Shown piece by piece: positions 35,433-43,966 of a stretch of DNA of 62,801 nucleotides. The first letter of the stretch is position 1. Every line of letters starts with the position of its first letter. Where the stretch lies: assembly GCA_910584995.1 (NCBI GenBank), contig CAJUDW010000014.1, positions 1-62,801 of the forward strand, in the 5' to 3' direction. The notes beneath the pieces are model-generated. The model saw only the letters and a list, made by a program, of their open reading frames with translations. It did no database searches and was not told the DNA's origin. Source of the DNA: an uncultured Oscillibacter sp. GTDB lineage: Bacteria > Bacillota > Clostridia > Oscillospirales > Oscillospiraceae. The position numbers were made by a program, and so were the translations under genes.

Positions 35433-36635
35433 TTACACCATCACCGGCCCGCTCCTCCACAGGCTGCCGCCGCCGGCAGCTTCCAGATCCGGATAGGCCA
35501 GCGCATAAAGATCCGCCGCCCGGGCCTCCAGGGTGAAGAGCCCCTGGGCCTGCCCGTCCAGCTTCCGCACGTCCGCCGGTTTCGTCAAAACCGGCAGGGC
35601 GGCGTTCCACCGCATATCCGCCAGCAGGGCGCGGCCCCGCCCATTGGCCGCCAAAGGCCGGAGGTAGGGGACTTTTTCCGGAAACTCCGTCAGTCCCAGA
35701 TAGGCCCAGAGAACCATCCGCCGCAGGCGGGCGTATGGGTACCGCTTCGTCTTGGCGGCTTCCAGCACCTCCGTCAGGGAGCAGGCCTCCCGGGAAGCCC
35801 GGTACAGCCTGCGGTACAGCCCCTCCCGACCCTGATCCAGGGGGGCGAAATCCGCCTCATCCATGGAGCGCAGGCGGGCCAGGATGGCCCGCTGGCAGGC
35901 CTCCCAAAAGACCGGCCCCCGTCCGGCGGACTCCTCTGCCTCATAGGCCGCCGCCATGGCGGGGGCCATCAGGGCCACGGCCCGTTCCCGCTCCCCCACC
36001 CGCAGCAAATTGCGGATCTGGGAGCCGGAGGGAAGTTCCCCCGGCAGAGCCTCCTGATCGTGGGCCGCACCCACCCGCCGGACCGCCAGGGGCCGGAGGG
36101 GGGAGCCCTGCCGCAGCAGCGCTTTGCAGTACTCCACGCCTAAAATATCGTTAGGCCGTTCCAGCAGCGCGGCATCTTCCCAAGACAGCAGCCTTGCCGC
36201 CGCTTTCTGCCTGGCGGCGGCAAAGTTGACGCCCTCCGCCAGGGCCTCTTTCAGATAAACAGGAAACTGTTCCGACAGCAGCGCAGCCGCCACCCGCTCC
36301 AGGGCGGCCCCATCGCCGCACTCACTGCCGAAAACCAGATGCCCCACCCCGCCGGACGCCGCCAGGACCTGTACGCCGCCATCGGCAAACCGCTCCGCGG
36401 AGGCGGCAGCCCAAGGCAGGGGCAGTTCCAGCACCAGATCCGCGCCGCTTCGGACGGCAGCGGCGGCCCGTGCTTCCCGCCGGACAAGGGCAAAATCCCC
36501 CCGCTGGACAAAATCCCCGCTCATGACGCAGATAACGGCGGTGTCCGGCCCCAGCAGGCGGCGCGTCTCCGACAGAAGGCGGGCATGGCCGCAATGCATC
36601 GGATTGTATTCTATTATCATACCGGCAGTCTTCAC
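35433..36635 (-). CDS. tmcAL: tRNA(Met) cytidine acetate ligase
   Basis: 400 aa, nucleotidyltransferase-like fold; acetylates C34 of elongator tRNA-Met using acetate and ATP. N-terminal IIEYNPMHCGH carries the HxGH nucleotide motif, followed by MSGDFVQRGDFALV, LELPLPWAAASAERFA, FGSECGD and LERPNDILGVEYCKAL. The start is GTG at 36635 with GGGAGG seven bases upstream; the much longer open frame is not used. It is next to acetate kinase, in the opposite direction, which may be chance or a link by acetate use. Confidence 0.93.
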   Translation of the reverse strand: MKTAGMIIEYNPMHCGHARLLSETRRLLGPDTAVICVMSGDFVQRGDFALVRREARAAAAVRSGADLVLELPLPWAAASAERFADGGVQVLAASGGVGHLVFGSECGDGAALERVAAALLSEQFPVYLKEALAEGVNFAAARQKAAARLLSWEDAALLERPNDILGVEYCKALLRQGSPLRPLAVRRVGAAHDQEALPGELPSGSQIRNLLRVGERERAVALMAPAMAAAYEAEESAGRGPVFWEACQRAILARLRSMDEADFAPLDQGREGLYRRLYRASREACSLTEVLEAAKTKRYPYARLRRMVLWAYLGLTEFPEKVPYLRPLAANGRGRALLADMRWNAALPVLTKPADVRKLDGQAQGLFTLEARAADLYALAYPDLEAAGGGSLWRSGPVMV

Positions 36636-36689
36636 GGATTTCCTCCCTAAAGTGGTGACAAAAAAGTGACATTTCGGTAAAATTTTTGG

Positions 36690-36717
36690 TTGTATCCTGA
36701 AAAATCTCTGGTATAAT
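36690..36717 (+). promoter_or_regulatory. Promoter of ackA
   Basis: TTGTAT (36690-36695), 16 bases, TATAAT (36712-36717). About 125 bases of leader precede the start codon. Confidence 0.55.
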
Positions 36718-36846
36718 GGGGTTGTCATACAAAGTTCTTCCGGAATCCGCGCCCATATGGCAGCGGATCTGTCCTCCACAGGGGGACGGGGCCTTTCCGG
36801 CATTATAGCAGATTCCGGAGAAGAAAAAAAGAGGAGTTGTAAAATC

Positions 36847-38040
36847 ATGAACATTCTTGTCATTAACGCCGGTAGTTCCTCCCTGAAGTACCAGCTTTTG
36901 GACCCGGAGACCGGCAAGCTTCTGGCCAAGGGCCTGTGCGAGCGCATCGGCATCGACGGCAAGTTCACCTATAAGGCCGAGGGCAAGGAGACCCTGGACG
37001 CTGTGGATGTGGCTATGCCCACCCATTCCGAGGCTATCCAGGCGGTGCTGGACGCCCTGGTAGACGCCAAGAACGGCGTTATCGGCTCCATGAAGGAGAT
37101 CGGCGCGGTAGGCCACCGGGTGGTTCATGGCGGTGAGGCCTTCAACAAGTCCGTGCTTATTGACAGCGCAGTGATGAAGGCCATTGAAGACTGCATCCCC
37201 CTGGCCCCCCTCCACAACCCCGCCAACCTGACGGGCATCCGGGCCTGCCAGAAGGTTATGCCCGGCGTCCCCATGGTGGCCGTATTCGATACCGCTTTCC
37301 ACCAGACCATGCCCGCCAAGGCCTATATGTACGCCCTGCCCTACGCCTGGTACGAGGAGGATAAGGTCCGGCGCTACGGGTTCCACGGCACCAGCCACAA
37401 GTATGTGGCCGGACGGGCCGCCGCCATGCTGGGCAAAAAGCCAGAGGAAGTCAAGCTGATCTCCTGCCACCTGGGCAACGGCTCCTCCGTCACCGCCGTA
37501 GACGGTGGCAAATCCGTAGACACCTCCATGGGCTTCACCCCCCTGGCAGGCGTGCCTATGGGCACCCGTTCCGGCGATCTGGATGCGGGCATCCTCCAGT
37601 ACGAGATGAACAAGCGGGGCCTGGACATTGACGGGATGCTGAACGTGCTGAACAAGAAGTCCGGCGTGGAGGGTCTCAGCTGCGTCAGTTCTGACTTCCG
37701 GGATCTGGAAAACGCTGCCGGGAAGGGAGACGAAAAGGCCGCCCTGGCCCAGCAGAAGTTCGCCTATGAGGTGAAGAAGTACGTGGGCGCATACGCCGCC
37801 GCCATGGGCGGGGTGGACGCCATCATCTTCACCGCTGGTGTGGGCGAAAACGACAAGGCCATCCGGGCCATGGTCTGCGAGGGCCTGGAGTACATGGGCG
37901 TGAAGCTGGATCCGGAGGCCAACGGCGTCCGGGGCAAGGAAGCCGTCCTCTCCGCTCCCGACTCTAAGGTGAAAGTCCTGCTGATCCCCACCAACGAGGA
38001 ATTGATGATCGCCATGGACACGGCGGCCATTGTGAAATAA
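36847..38040 (+). CDS. ackA: Acetate kinase
   Basis: Makes ATP and acetate from acetyl phosphate, the energy-yielding end of mixed fermentations. 397 aa. Family blocks: MNILVINAGSSSLKY at the start, GHRVVHGGE, FDTAFHQTMP, YGFHGTSHKYV, CHLGNGSS and the C-terminal FTAGVGEN. The ATG at 36847 follows GAGGAG; the open frame upstream lacks these features. Phosphotransacetylase is not adjacent. A strong terminator follows. Confidence 0.98.
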   Translation: MNILVINAGSSSLKYQLLDPETGKLLAKGLCERIGIDGKFTYKAEGKETLDAVDVAMPTHSEAIQAVLDALVDAKNGVIGSMKEIGAVGHRVVHGGEAFNKSVLIDSAVMKAIEDCIPLAPLHNPANLTGIRACQKVMPGVPMVAVFDTAFHQTMPAKAYMYALPYAWYEEDKVRRYGFHGTSHKYVAGRAAAMLGKKPEEVKLISCHLGNGSSVTAVDGGKSVDTSMGFTPLAGVPMGTRSGDLDAGILQYEMNKRGLDIDGMLNVLNKKSGVEGLSCVSSDFRDLENAAGKGDEKAALAQQKFAYEVKKYVGAYAAAMGGVDAIIFTAGVGENDKAIRAMVCEGLEYMGVKLDPEANGVRGKEAVLSAPDSKVKVLLIPTNEELMIAMDTAAIVK

Positions 38041-38058
38041 CTGAATCGCCAAAAGCAA

Positions 38059-38087
38059 AAACCGGAGCGGCAAGGCCGCTCCGGTTT
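38059..38087. terminator. Convergent terminator of ackA and trhA
   Basis: Thirteen-pair stem AAACCGGAGCGGC/GCCGCTCCGGTTT, loop AAG, then CTTT on plus and GCTTTTGG on minus. It lies exactly between two convergent genes. Confidence 0.85.
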
Positions 38088-38089
38088 CT

Positions 38090-38794
38090 TTATCCGTATA
38101 TCTGCGTGTAAATGCCAATCCAGTGGAGGGCCGCCGCCAGCAGCACAAACACATGCCACACGCAGTGGTCGTACTTCCTTCCCCTGGCAAAGGGCACCAT
38201 GCCCACCGTGTACACTACGCCGCCCAGCAGGATGAACCACAGCAGCGTCCGGCTGCGGAGGTAGAAATCCGGCAAAAAGGCCAGCCCGCTCCAGCCGATA
38301 AGGAAATAGAGGGTGAAGTGCAGGGCCCGCCACTTTCCCGGCCCGAAAATCAGCAGCAGCGTCACGCCTGTAAGAATCACAGACCATTGGACGCAGAACA
38401 GGGCAATGCCCAGCCGGTCCCCCAGATACACCAGGAAGATGGGGGCGAAGGTACCACCAATCAGCAGGTAAATGGAGGTATAGTCGAACCGGCGGCAGAT
38501 CCGCTTGGCCCGGGATCCGGTGGGAAGGGCGTGGTAGACGCCGCTCATCAGCATCATCAGCACCATGCTGACGCCATAGAAGCAGGAGGCCATCACCTTC
38601 AGCCCGCTGTCCGATCGGAGCAGCAACAGCGTCATGGCCGCCGCCGCCAGAACCGCGCCTGCCCCATGGCTGGCCGCGTTGAACCGCTCCTCGCCTCTGG
38701 TCAGCACCGGCGGTTCGTTTTTGGCCCGAATTCGGGCTTTCCTGTCTGCACGGGCCTTTGCCCGGCAGGCCTGGGCCGCGGTAGCTATCTGCAT
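38090..38794 (-). CDS. trhA: Hemolysin III family membrane protein (TrhA/PAQR)
   Basis: 234 aa with seven membrane helices after a charged N-terminal tail. The PAQR metal-site residues are present: SHGAGA (Ser/His), SGVYH, and the C-terminal HCVWHVFVL (two His), plus RRFDYTSIYLLIGG. In E. coli TrhA affects membrane fluidity/energy homeostasis; hydrolase activity of the ceramidase type is suspected. Start ATG at 38794, eight bases after AGAAGGAG. Its promoter is overlaid by a long perfect palindrome. Confidence 0.88.
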   Translation of the reverse strand: MQIATAAQACRAKARADRKARIRAKNEPPVLTRGEERFNAASHGAGAVLAAAAMTLLLLRSDSGLKVMASCFYGVSMVLMMLMSGVYHALPTGSRAKRICRRFDYTSIYLLIGGTFAPIFLVYLGDRLGIALFCVQWSVILTGVTLLLIFGPGKWRALHFTLYFLIGWSGLAFLPDFYLRSRTLLWFILLGGVVYTVGMVPFARGRKYDHCVWHVFVLLAAALHWIGIYTQIYG

Positions 38795-38830
38795 CCCGAT
38801 CACTCCTTCTATATCCGGCAGATATTAGCT

Positions 38831-38877
38831 GTTAAATCGTGTAATATAGTTTATAAAACTATATTACACGATTTAAC
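38831..38877. promoter_or_regulatory. 47-bp perfect palindrome on the trhA promoter
   Basis: Two 22-base arms (38831-38852 and 38856-38877), fully complementary, separated by ATA. The right arm covers the -10 box and the rest covers the start of transcription. It is A+T-rich in a G+C-rich region. Most likely an operator for a dimeric repressor (TetR, MarR or GntR type), possibly two overlapping sites; as RNA it would also form a strong 5' hairpin. Confidence 0.7.
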
Positions 38878-38889
38878 TCAGAATTGCAA
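38861..38889 (-). promoter_or_regulatory. Promoter of trhA
   Basis: Minus strand TTGCAA (38884-38889), 17 bases, TAATAT (38861-38866), inside and beside the palindrome. Confidence 0.6.
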
Positions 38890-38936
38890 GTAGTTTCTGC
38901 AAAAAATTTTTTCTTATTTATCGATTCAAAAAAAGA

Positions 38937-38973
38937 GGCCGCGAAACCTTCCCGGTTCCGCAGCCCTTTTTTC
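38937..38973. terminator. Bidirectional terminator
   Basis: GGCCGCGAAACC pairs with GGTTCCGCAGCC (two mismatches) over a short loop; CTTTTTT follows on plus and CTCTTTTTTT on minus. It would end the murC/prolyl-tRNA editing transcript, but element A2 now lies between it and that gene. Confidence 0.7.
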
Positions 38974-39138
38974 TAGGCCTTGTTTGAAAATCGGCGGGAT
39001 GCCCAACGGCGCGAGATGTTTTCGCCAATCAAGGCGATTTGATGCAGCTACACTTTGTGTATGGCAAGGAAAATCAACGCAGAATGATGGAAAAAAATCC
39101 GCCGCTTGGGCCTTTTGACATTTTTCAAACAAGGCCTA
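38974..39138. repeat. Inverted-repeat element A, copy 2 (MITE-like)
   Basis: 165 bases between TAGGCCTTGTTTGAAAA and the inverse TTTTTCAAACAAGGCCTA, a near-perfect terminal inverted repeat of at least 14 bases. Its inside matches copy 1 in order and spacing. It ends four bases from the stop codon of the broken editing gene. A CTACACTTTGTGTATGG segment inside also resembles bases at 49930 in element B2. Confidence 0.7.
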
Positions 39139-39141
39139 ATG

Positions 39142-39680
39142 TCAAAGATCCACCACCGTCACGGTATGGCCGGTATGGGGAAGAAATTTCTCCAGGATAT
39201 CCGCTGTTTCCAGCTTGAGGCTGCTGGTGCAGTTGCAGGGGTGGCAGCTGAGATAGGGGGCCTCGTACACCTCCCGCTCCATCAGCAGGCGGACCCGGTG
39301 ATCCCTGTCGTTCATCAGCCCCAGGATGGTGGCGGATCCGGGCGCGCAGCGGAGCAGTTCCCAGAGGGCCTCCTCCGACCCGAAGGAGAGGCGGGCAGAT
39401 CCGATCTGGCTGCTGAGATCCTTGGTGTGGAAGGGTTTGTCAGGGCCCATGCAAAGCAGGTAAAACTGGGTCTTCTGCCGGTTGCACAAAAAAAGGTTTT
39501 TGCAGATGGATACCCCCAGGGCCTGGCTGACCAGGCGCATTTTTCCATGTTGTCCGCCGGATCTCCGGAAATCCGGTCATAGGGGATCCCCAACTCCTCC
39601 AGAAGATCGAAGGCGGCGGCCTCCTGGGGCGGCAGTTCCCCTTCCGGACGGATATTGCGGCAGAGCGGTGAAAGTTCCAT
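39142..39680 (-). pseudogene. Prolyl-tRNA editing protein, frameshifted
   Basis: YbaK/ProX-type deacylase that would clear Ala from tRNA-Pro. The N-terminal part (from 39680: LLEELGIPYDRISGDPADNMEK) and the C-terminal part (CKNLFLCNRQKTQFYLL, FHTKDLSSQIG, TILGLMNDRDHRV, CHPCNCTSSLK) are each well preserved but in different frames. The switch is at a run of five A on the minus strand (39540-39544); six would restore one frame through EKMRLVSQALG. So a one-base deletion, or a sequencing error. It is coupled to murC by TAATG. Confidence 0.8.
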
Positions 39681-41059
39681 TATGACTCCCCTTTCAGCAG
39701 CTTTTCCCCGGCCCGGAAGATGTCCCCGGCGCCGACGGTGAGGATCAGATCCCCCGGCCGGGCAATCTGCCGCAGGGCATCCGCCGTCTTGTCCAGGGTG
39801 GAACAGTACACCGCGCCGGGAACATTCCGGCAGAGATCCGCCGAGGAGATGCCCTGGACATTCTGCTCCCGGGCAGCGTAGATCTCCGCCAACACCACAA
39901 TATCGGGAATTTTCAACTCCTCCACAAAGCGGTCGAACAGCTTGGCTGTGCGGGAATAGGTATGGGGCTGGAAGGCCGCCACCAGACGTTTGTATCCCAA
40001 GGCACCGGCGGTGGTAAAAAGGGCGTGGAGTTCGTCAGGATGGTGGGCGTAATCGTCGTAAATCTCCGCGCCGTTAAACATGCCCTTGTACTCGAACCGC
40101 CGCCCGGCCCCGGTGAAGGAGGACAGCCCCTTTTCCACCGCCTCCCCCGGAAGGCCCAGCACATAGGCGGCAGAGGCCGCTGCCAGGGCGTTCAGGACGT
40201 TATGCCGCCCGTAGACCTTTAAATCCGCGTGGGCGTAGAACGCACCCCGGACATAGATGTCAAACACCGGGCGGCCCTTATCCTCCCGAAGGTTCACGGC
40301 GGTGCACTCCGCCTCCGACTCCAGGCCGAAGGTGAAGGCCTCCAGGCCATCGGCCACACTGCGGGCCCCGGCGTTGTCCGCGTTGACAATCACGCTGCCG
40401 CCGGAGGGCACCAGTTCCGCAAAGGATCGGAAGGAACGCTTGATATCCTCCAGATCCTTGAAGAAGTCCAGGTGATCCGCCTCCACATTTAAAATCACCG
40501 CCACGGTAGGATAAAAGTGGAGGAAGCTGTTGCAGTATTCGCAGGACTCCAGAATGATGGTGTCCCCCTGGCCCACCCGGTAGCCGGAGCGGAGCAGCGG
40601 CAGGGTTCCGCCGATCATGACGGTGGGATCTGCCTCCGCCGCCATGAAAATATGGGTGCACATGGAGGTGGTGGTGGTCTTTCCGTGGGTCCCCGCCACG
40701 CAGAGGGCGTTGGGGTAGTGCTGCATAATGGCCCCCCAGGCCTGGGCCCGCTCATAGACCGGGATACCACGGGCCACGGCCCCGGCGATTTCAGGGTTTC
40801 CGTCGTGGACGGCGGCGGTGCGGATCACCAGGTCGCAGTCCCCCAGGTTGTCGGCGTTGTGGCCGATGGACACAGGGATGCCCAAGGAGCGGAGGTGCTC
40901 CACTGTGGCGCTCTCCGACATGTCGGAGCCCTGGATAATCAGCCCCTTGTCCCGCAGGACTTCGGCCAGGGGGCACATAGAGACGCCCCCGATGCCCACC
41001 AGATGGGCCCGTGCTCCGGGGGTCAGATAGTCCCGGATGGGGTGGGGATTATTCATCAT
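39680..41059 (-). CDS. murC: UDP-N-acetylmuramate--L-alanine ligase
   Basis: Adds L-Ala to UDP-MurNAc in peptidoglycan synthesis, 459 aa. N-terminal Rossmann GIGGVSM, ATP loop GTHGKTTT, the EADHLDFFKDLEDI Mur-ligase centre, and the C-terminal DYAHHPDE and FQPHTYSRT blocks. ATG at 41059 behind AAAGGAAG; a second ATG follows directly. Its stop overlaps the start of the editing gene. Confidence 0.97.
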   Translation of the reverse strand: MMNNPHPIRDYLTPGARAHLVGIGGVSMCPLAEVLRDKGLIIQGSDMSESATVEHLRSLGIPVSIGHNADNLGDCDLVIRTAAVHDGNPEIAGAVARGIPVYERAQAWGAIMQHYPNALCVAGTHGKTTTTSMCTHIFMAAEADPTVMIGGTLPLLRSGYRVGQGDTIILESCEYCNSFLHFYPTVAVILNVEADHLDFFKDLEDIKRSFRSFAELVPSGGSVIVNADNAGARSVADGLEAFTFGLESEAECTAVNLREDKGRPVFDIYVRGAFYAHADLKVYGRHNVLNALAAASAAYVLGLPGEAVEKGLSSFTGAGRRFEYKGMFNGAEIYDDYAHHPDELHALFTTAGALGYKRLVAAFQPHTYSRTAKLFDRFVEELKIPDIVVLAEIYAAREQNVQGISSADLCRNVPGAVYCSTLDKTADALRQIARPGDLILTVGAGDIFRAGEKLLKGES

Positions 41060-41191
41060 AGGAAGGACTTCCTTTCCAAAACCGCTCTTTTTCGTTGCGT
41101 ATAGGAGAAAAGCGGTATATAATATAACCTTCTAAGCACTTTATTATAATACAGGAACCAGACTTTTGCAACCAAAAAAGGCGGTGAAATC

Positions 41192-42523
41192 ATGGTGGAG
41201 ATTCCCCCATATGTCCGGCAGGTGCTGGAGCAGCTGGAAGCGGCGGGCCATGAGGCCTGGTGCGTGGGCGGCTGCGTCCGGGACTCCCTTCTGGGCCGCG
41301 TCCCCGGGGACTGGGACGTGGCCACGGCGGCTCTGCCGGAGGAAACCATGGCCCTGTCCGGTGCCCTTCCCACCGGGCTGAAACACGGCACGGTCACCAT
41401 CCGGACGGAGGGCGGCCCGGTTGAGGCCACCACCTTTCGGATGGACGGGGCATACCGCGACCACCGCAGGCCGGACACCGTGTCCTTCACCCGCTCCCTG
41501 GAGGAGGATCTCCGCCGGCGGGACTTTACCGTCAACGCCATGGCGGTGAATCTGGCCGGGGAACTGCGGGATCCTTTTGGCGGCAGGGCGGATTTGCAGG
41601 CGGGGCTCCTCCGGTGCGTAGGGGATCCGGATCAACGGTTCCAGGAGGATGCCCTGCGGATCCTCCGGTGCCTGCGGTTCTTGGCGGAACTGGGCTTTGC
41701 CGTCCATCCGGACACGGCGGCAGCCCTCCGCCGGAAGCGGGGTCTTTTGCGGGAAATCGCCGTGGAACGGATCTGGGCGGAGTTCCGCAAACTGCTCCAG
41801 GGCCCCTTTGCGGCAGAAACCCTGCGGGCCTTTCCGGAGGCGGCAGGGGTCTTCTGGCCGGAACTGCTGGACATGGTGGGCCTGGACCAGCGGAACCGCC
41901 ACCACTGCTACGATGTGTGGGAGCACAGCCTCCACGCCCTGGCGGCGGTCCCGGCGGAGGACGATCTCCTCCGCTGCGCCGCCCTGCTCCACGACGTAGG
42001 CAAACCCTCCTGCTTCACCGTAGACCAGGCGGGGGTGGGACACTTTTACGGCCACCCCAAAGAAAGCGCCCGGCTGGCGGAGAGTATGCTCCGGCGGCTG
42101 AAATGCCCCACGGAGTTCCGGGAGCGGGCAGTGCGGCTGGTACTGTGGCACGACCGGGATATCCCCCGGACGGACAAGGGCCTCCGGCGGGCTTTGCTCG
42201 CCCTGGGGGAACCGGATCTCCGGCGGCTGCTGGCCCTGAAGCGGGCGGACAACCTGGCCCAGGCGCCGGAGTTCTGGGATCGGCAGAAGGAAATAGACCT
42301 AGGGGAAGCCATCCTGAACCGGCTTCTGGAGGAGGGCGCCTGCTTCTCCCTGAAGCAGCTGGAAATCCGTGGCAGCGACCTGCTGGATCTGGGCCTTTCC
42401 GGCCCGGCGGTGGGCCGGACGCTGAATGCGCTTCTGGAAGCGGTGGTGGACGGGGAACTGGAAAACCGGCGGGATACCCTGCTGGCCCGGGCCCGGGAAC
42501 TGGCAGCGGGACAGGGCTGCTGA
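41192..42523 (+). CDS. cca: CCA-adding tRNA nucleotidyltransferase
   Basis: Adds or repairs the 3' CCA of tRNAs. 443 aa. Class II head: VGGCVRDSLLGRVPGDWDVAT with metal Asp residues, the RRDFTVNAMA block and the template region EDALRILRCLRFLAELGF. An HD domain follows (LLHDVGKP; WEHS), giving the longer Firmicutes form. Divergent from murC. ATG follows GGCGGTG. Confidence 0.95.
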   Translation: MVEIPPYVRQVLEQLEAAGHEAWCVGGCVRDSLLGRVPGDWDVATAALPEETMALSGALPTGLKHGTVTIRTEGGPVEATTFRMDGAYRDHRRPDTVSFTRSLEEDLRRRDFTVNAMAVNLAGELRDPFGGRADLQAGLLRCVGDPDQRFQEDALRILRCLRFLAELGFAVHPDTAAALRRKRGLLREIAVERIWAEFRKLLQGPFAAETLRAFPEAAGVFWPELLDMVGLDQRNRHHCYDVWEHSLHALAAVPAEDDLLRCAALLHDVGKPSCFTVDQAGVGHFYGHPKESARLAESMLRRLKCPTEFRERAVRLVLWHDRDIPRTDKGLRRALLALGEPDLRRLLALKRADNLAQAPEFWDRQKEIDLGEAILNRLLEEGACFSLKQLEIRGSDLLDLGLSGPAVGRTLNALLEAVVDGELENRRDTLLARARELAAGQGC

Positions 42524-42526
42524 AAA

Positions 42527-42563
42527 ATCCGGGAGGGGCAGGATACCTCCTGCCCCTCCGGAT
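42527..42563 (+). terminator. Terminator of cca
   Basis: Long stem: ATCCGG and AGGGGCAGGA pair with TCCTGCCCCT and CCGGAT around a single bulge; CTCCATTTTAT follows. Confidence 0.7.
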
Positions 42564-42617
42564 CTCCATTTTATCCAAATTATTTTTGACTGTCAAAAAA
42601 TTATTTTGCAAAACGCC

Positions 42618-42645
42618 TTGACTTTGCCGTTTGACATGGTATGAT
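42618..42645 (+). promoter_or_regulatory. Promoter of dpaL-arcC
   Basis: TTGACT (42618-42623), 16 bases, TATGAT (42640-42645), 57 bases before dpaL. CCTAAA...TTTAGG just before the ribosome site could form a short hairpin. Confidence 0.65.
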
Positions 42646-42701
42646 AGGGGTACAAACGAAAATTTAGTTTACCTAAAAAATATTTAGGAGGCTGTATTTC
42701 C

Positions 42702-43916
42702 ATGAACCCGCCAATCAAATGGGCCCCCAACCGGATGCCTGCCGGAGACGAGGGGAAACTCGCCATCATGTCCCTGCCCAATGTGGCCAAGGCCCGCTTT
42801 TTCCACAGCGGCTTCCCGCAGTACGCCCCCACCCCCCTGGACGATCTGGCCGGCATGGCCAAGTACCTGGGCCTGGAGGGCTTGTATGTGAAAAACGAGG
42901 CCCACCGCTTCGGGCTCAACGCCTTTAAGGTGCTGGGAGGTTCCTTTGCCATGGCCCGGTACATCGCCCAGGCCATGGGCCGGGACGTATCCGAAATGAC
43001 CTACGACTACCTCACAAGCGCCGTCTTCCGGGAGGCCTTCGGCCAGGCCACCTTCTTCACCGCCACCGACGGAAACCACGGCCGGGGCGTTGCCTGGGCC
43101 GCCAATAAGCTGGGCCAGAAGGCGGTGGTCCATATGCCCAAGGGCAGCAGCCAAAGCCGCTTTGACAACATTGTGAAGGAGGGCGCGGAGGTCACCATCG
43201 AGGAGGTCAACTACGACGACTGCGTCCGCATGGCCGCCCGGGAAGCCGCCGCCACCCGCCACGGCGTGGTGATCCAGGACACCGCCTGGGAGGGCTATGA
43301 GGAGATCCCCTCCTGGATTATGCAGGGCTACGGCACCATGGCCAGCGAATCCGCCGACCAGCTCCGCCAGCTGGGGGTTAACCGCCCCAGCCACATTTTT
43401 GTCCAGGCTGGGGTAGGCAGCCTTGCCGGGGCTGTGGTAGGCTATTTCACCAACCTCTTCCCGGCTGATCCCCCCAAGTTCATCGTCATGGAGGCCCAGG
43501 CGGCGGATTGCCTCTACCGGGGTGCACTGGCCGGGGACGGCAGCCCCCGCACCGTGGACGGCGACCTCCAGACCATTATGGCGGGCCTCGCCTGTGGCGA
43601 GCCCAACGTCATCGCCTGGGAGATCCTCCGCAGCCATGTCTCCGCCTTTGTCTCCTGCCCCGACTGGGTCAGCGCCCGGGGGATGCGGATGCTGGGCGTG
43701 CCCGTCAAGGGGGATCCCACCATCATCTCCGGGGAGTCCGGCGCAGTGGGCATGGGCCTCCTGGCGGCGCTGATGGAAACCGACACCTACCGGGATCTCC
43801 GGGAATACCTGGGCCTGGACCGGTTCAGCCAGGTACTCATGTTCTCCACCGAGGGCAACACCGACCCCCTCAAGTTCCGCAAGGTACTTTGGGACGGGGA
43901 ATACGCCACGGTCTGA
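42702..43916 (+). CDS. dpaL: Diaminopropionate ammonia-lyase
   Basis: PLP enzyme (404 aa) that splits 2,3-diaminopropionate into pyruvate and ammonia; E. coli YgeX. Conserved: YAPTPL, KNEAHRFGLNAFKVLGG with the PLP lysine, TDGNHGRGVAW, QDTAWEGYEEIP and GSLAGAVVGYF. In enteric and gut bacteria it belongs to the anaerobic urate/purine catabolism cluster with ygfK, ssnA and a carbamate kinase, all found in this window. 50 bases before arcC. Confidence 0.95.
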   Translation: MNPPIKWAPNRMPAGDEGKLAIMSLPNVAKARFFHSGFPQYAPTPLDDLAGMAKYLGLEGLYVKNEAHRFGLNAFKVLGGSFAMARYIAQAMGRDVSEMTYDYLTSAVFREAFGQATFFTATDGNHGRGVAWAANKLGQKAVVHMPKGSSQSRFDNIVKEGAEVTIEEVNYDDCVRMAAREAAATRHGVVIQDTAWEGYEEIPSWIMQGYGTMASESADQLRQLGVNRPSHIFVQAGVGSLAGAVVGYFTNLFPADPPKFIVMEAQAADCLYRGALAGDGSPRTVDGDLQTIMAGLACGEPNVIAWEILRSHVSAFVSCPDWVSARGMRMLGVPVKGDPTIISGESGAVGMGLLAALMETDTYRDLREYLGLDRFSQVLMFSTEGNTDPLKFRKVLWDGEYATV

Positions 43917-43966
43917 CCACCCTTCCCCTGCGTCAGGCCCGATTTCAGATTTGGAGGAATACGGTT

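Noticed and set aside
39142..39680. Two separate small genes
   Set aside because: The two products cover consecutive parts of one known family, so one frameshifted gene explains them better.
43508..43966. N-terminal extension of carbamate kinase
   Set aside because: The upstream part is an out-of-frame shadow of dpaL; a clear ribosome site precedes the ATG at 43967.
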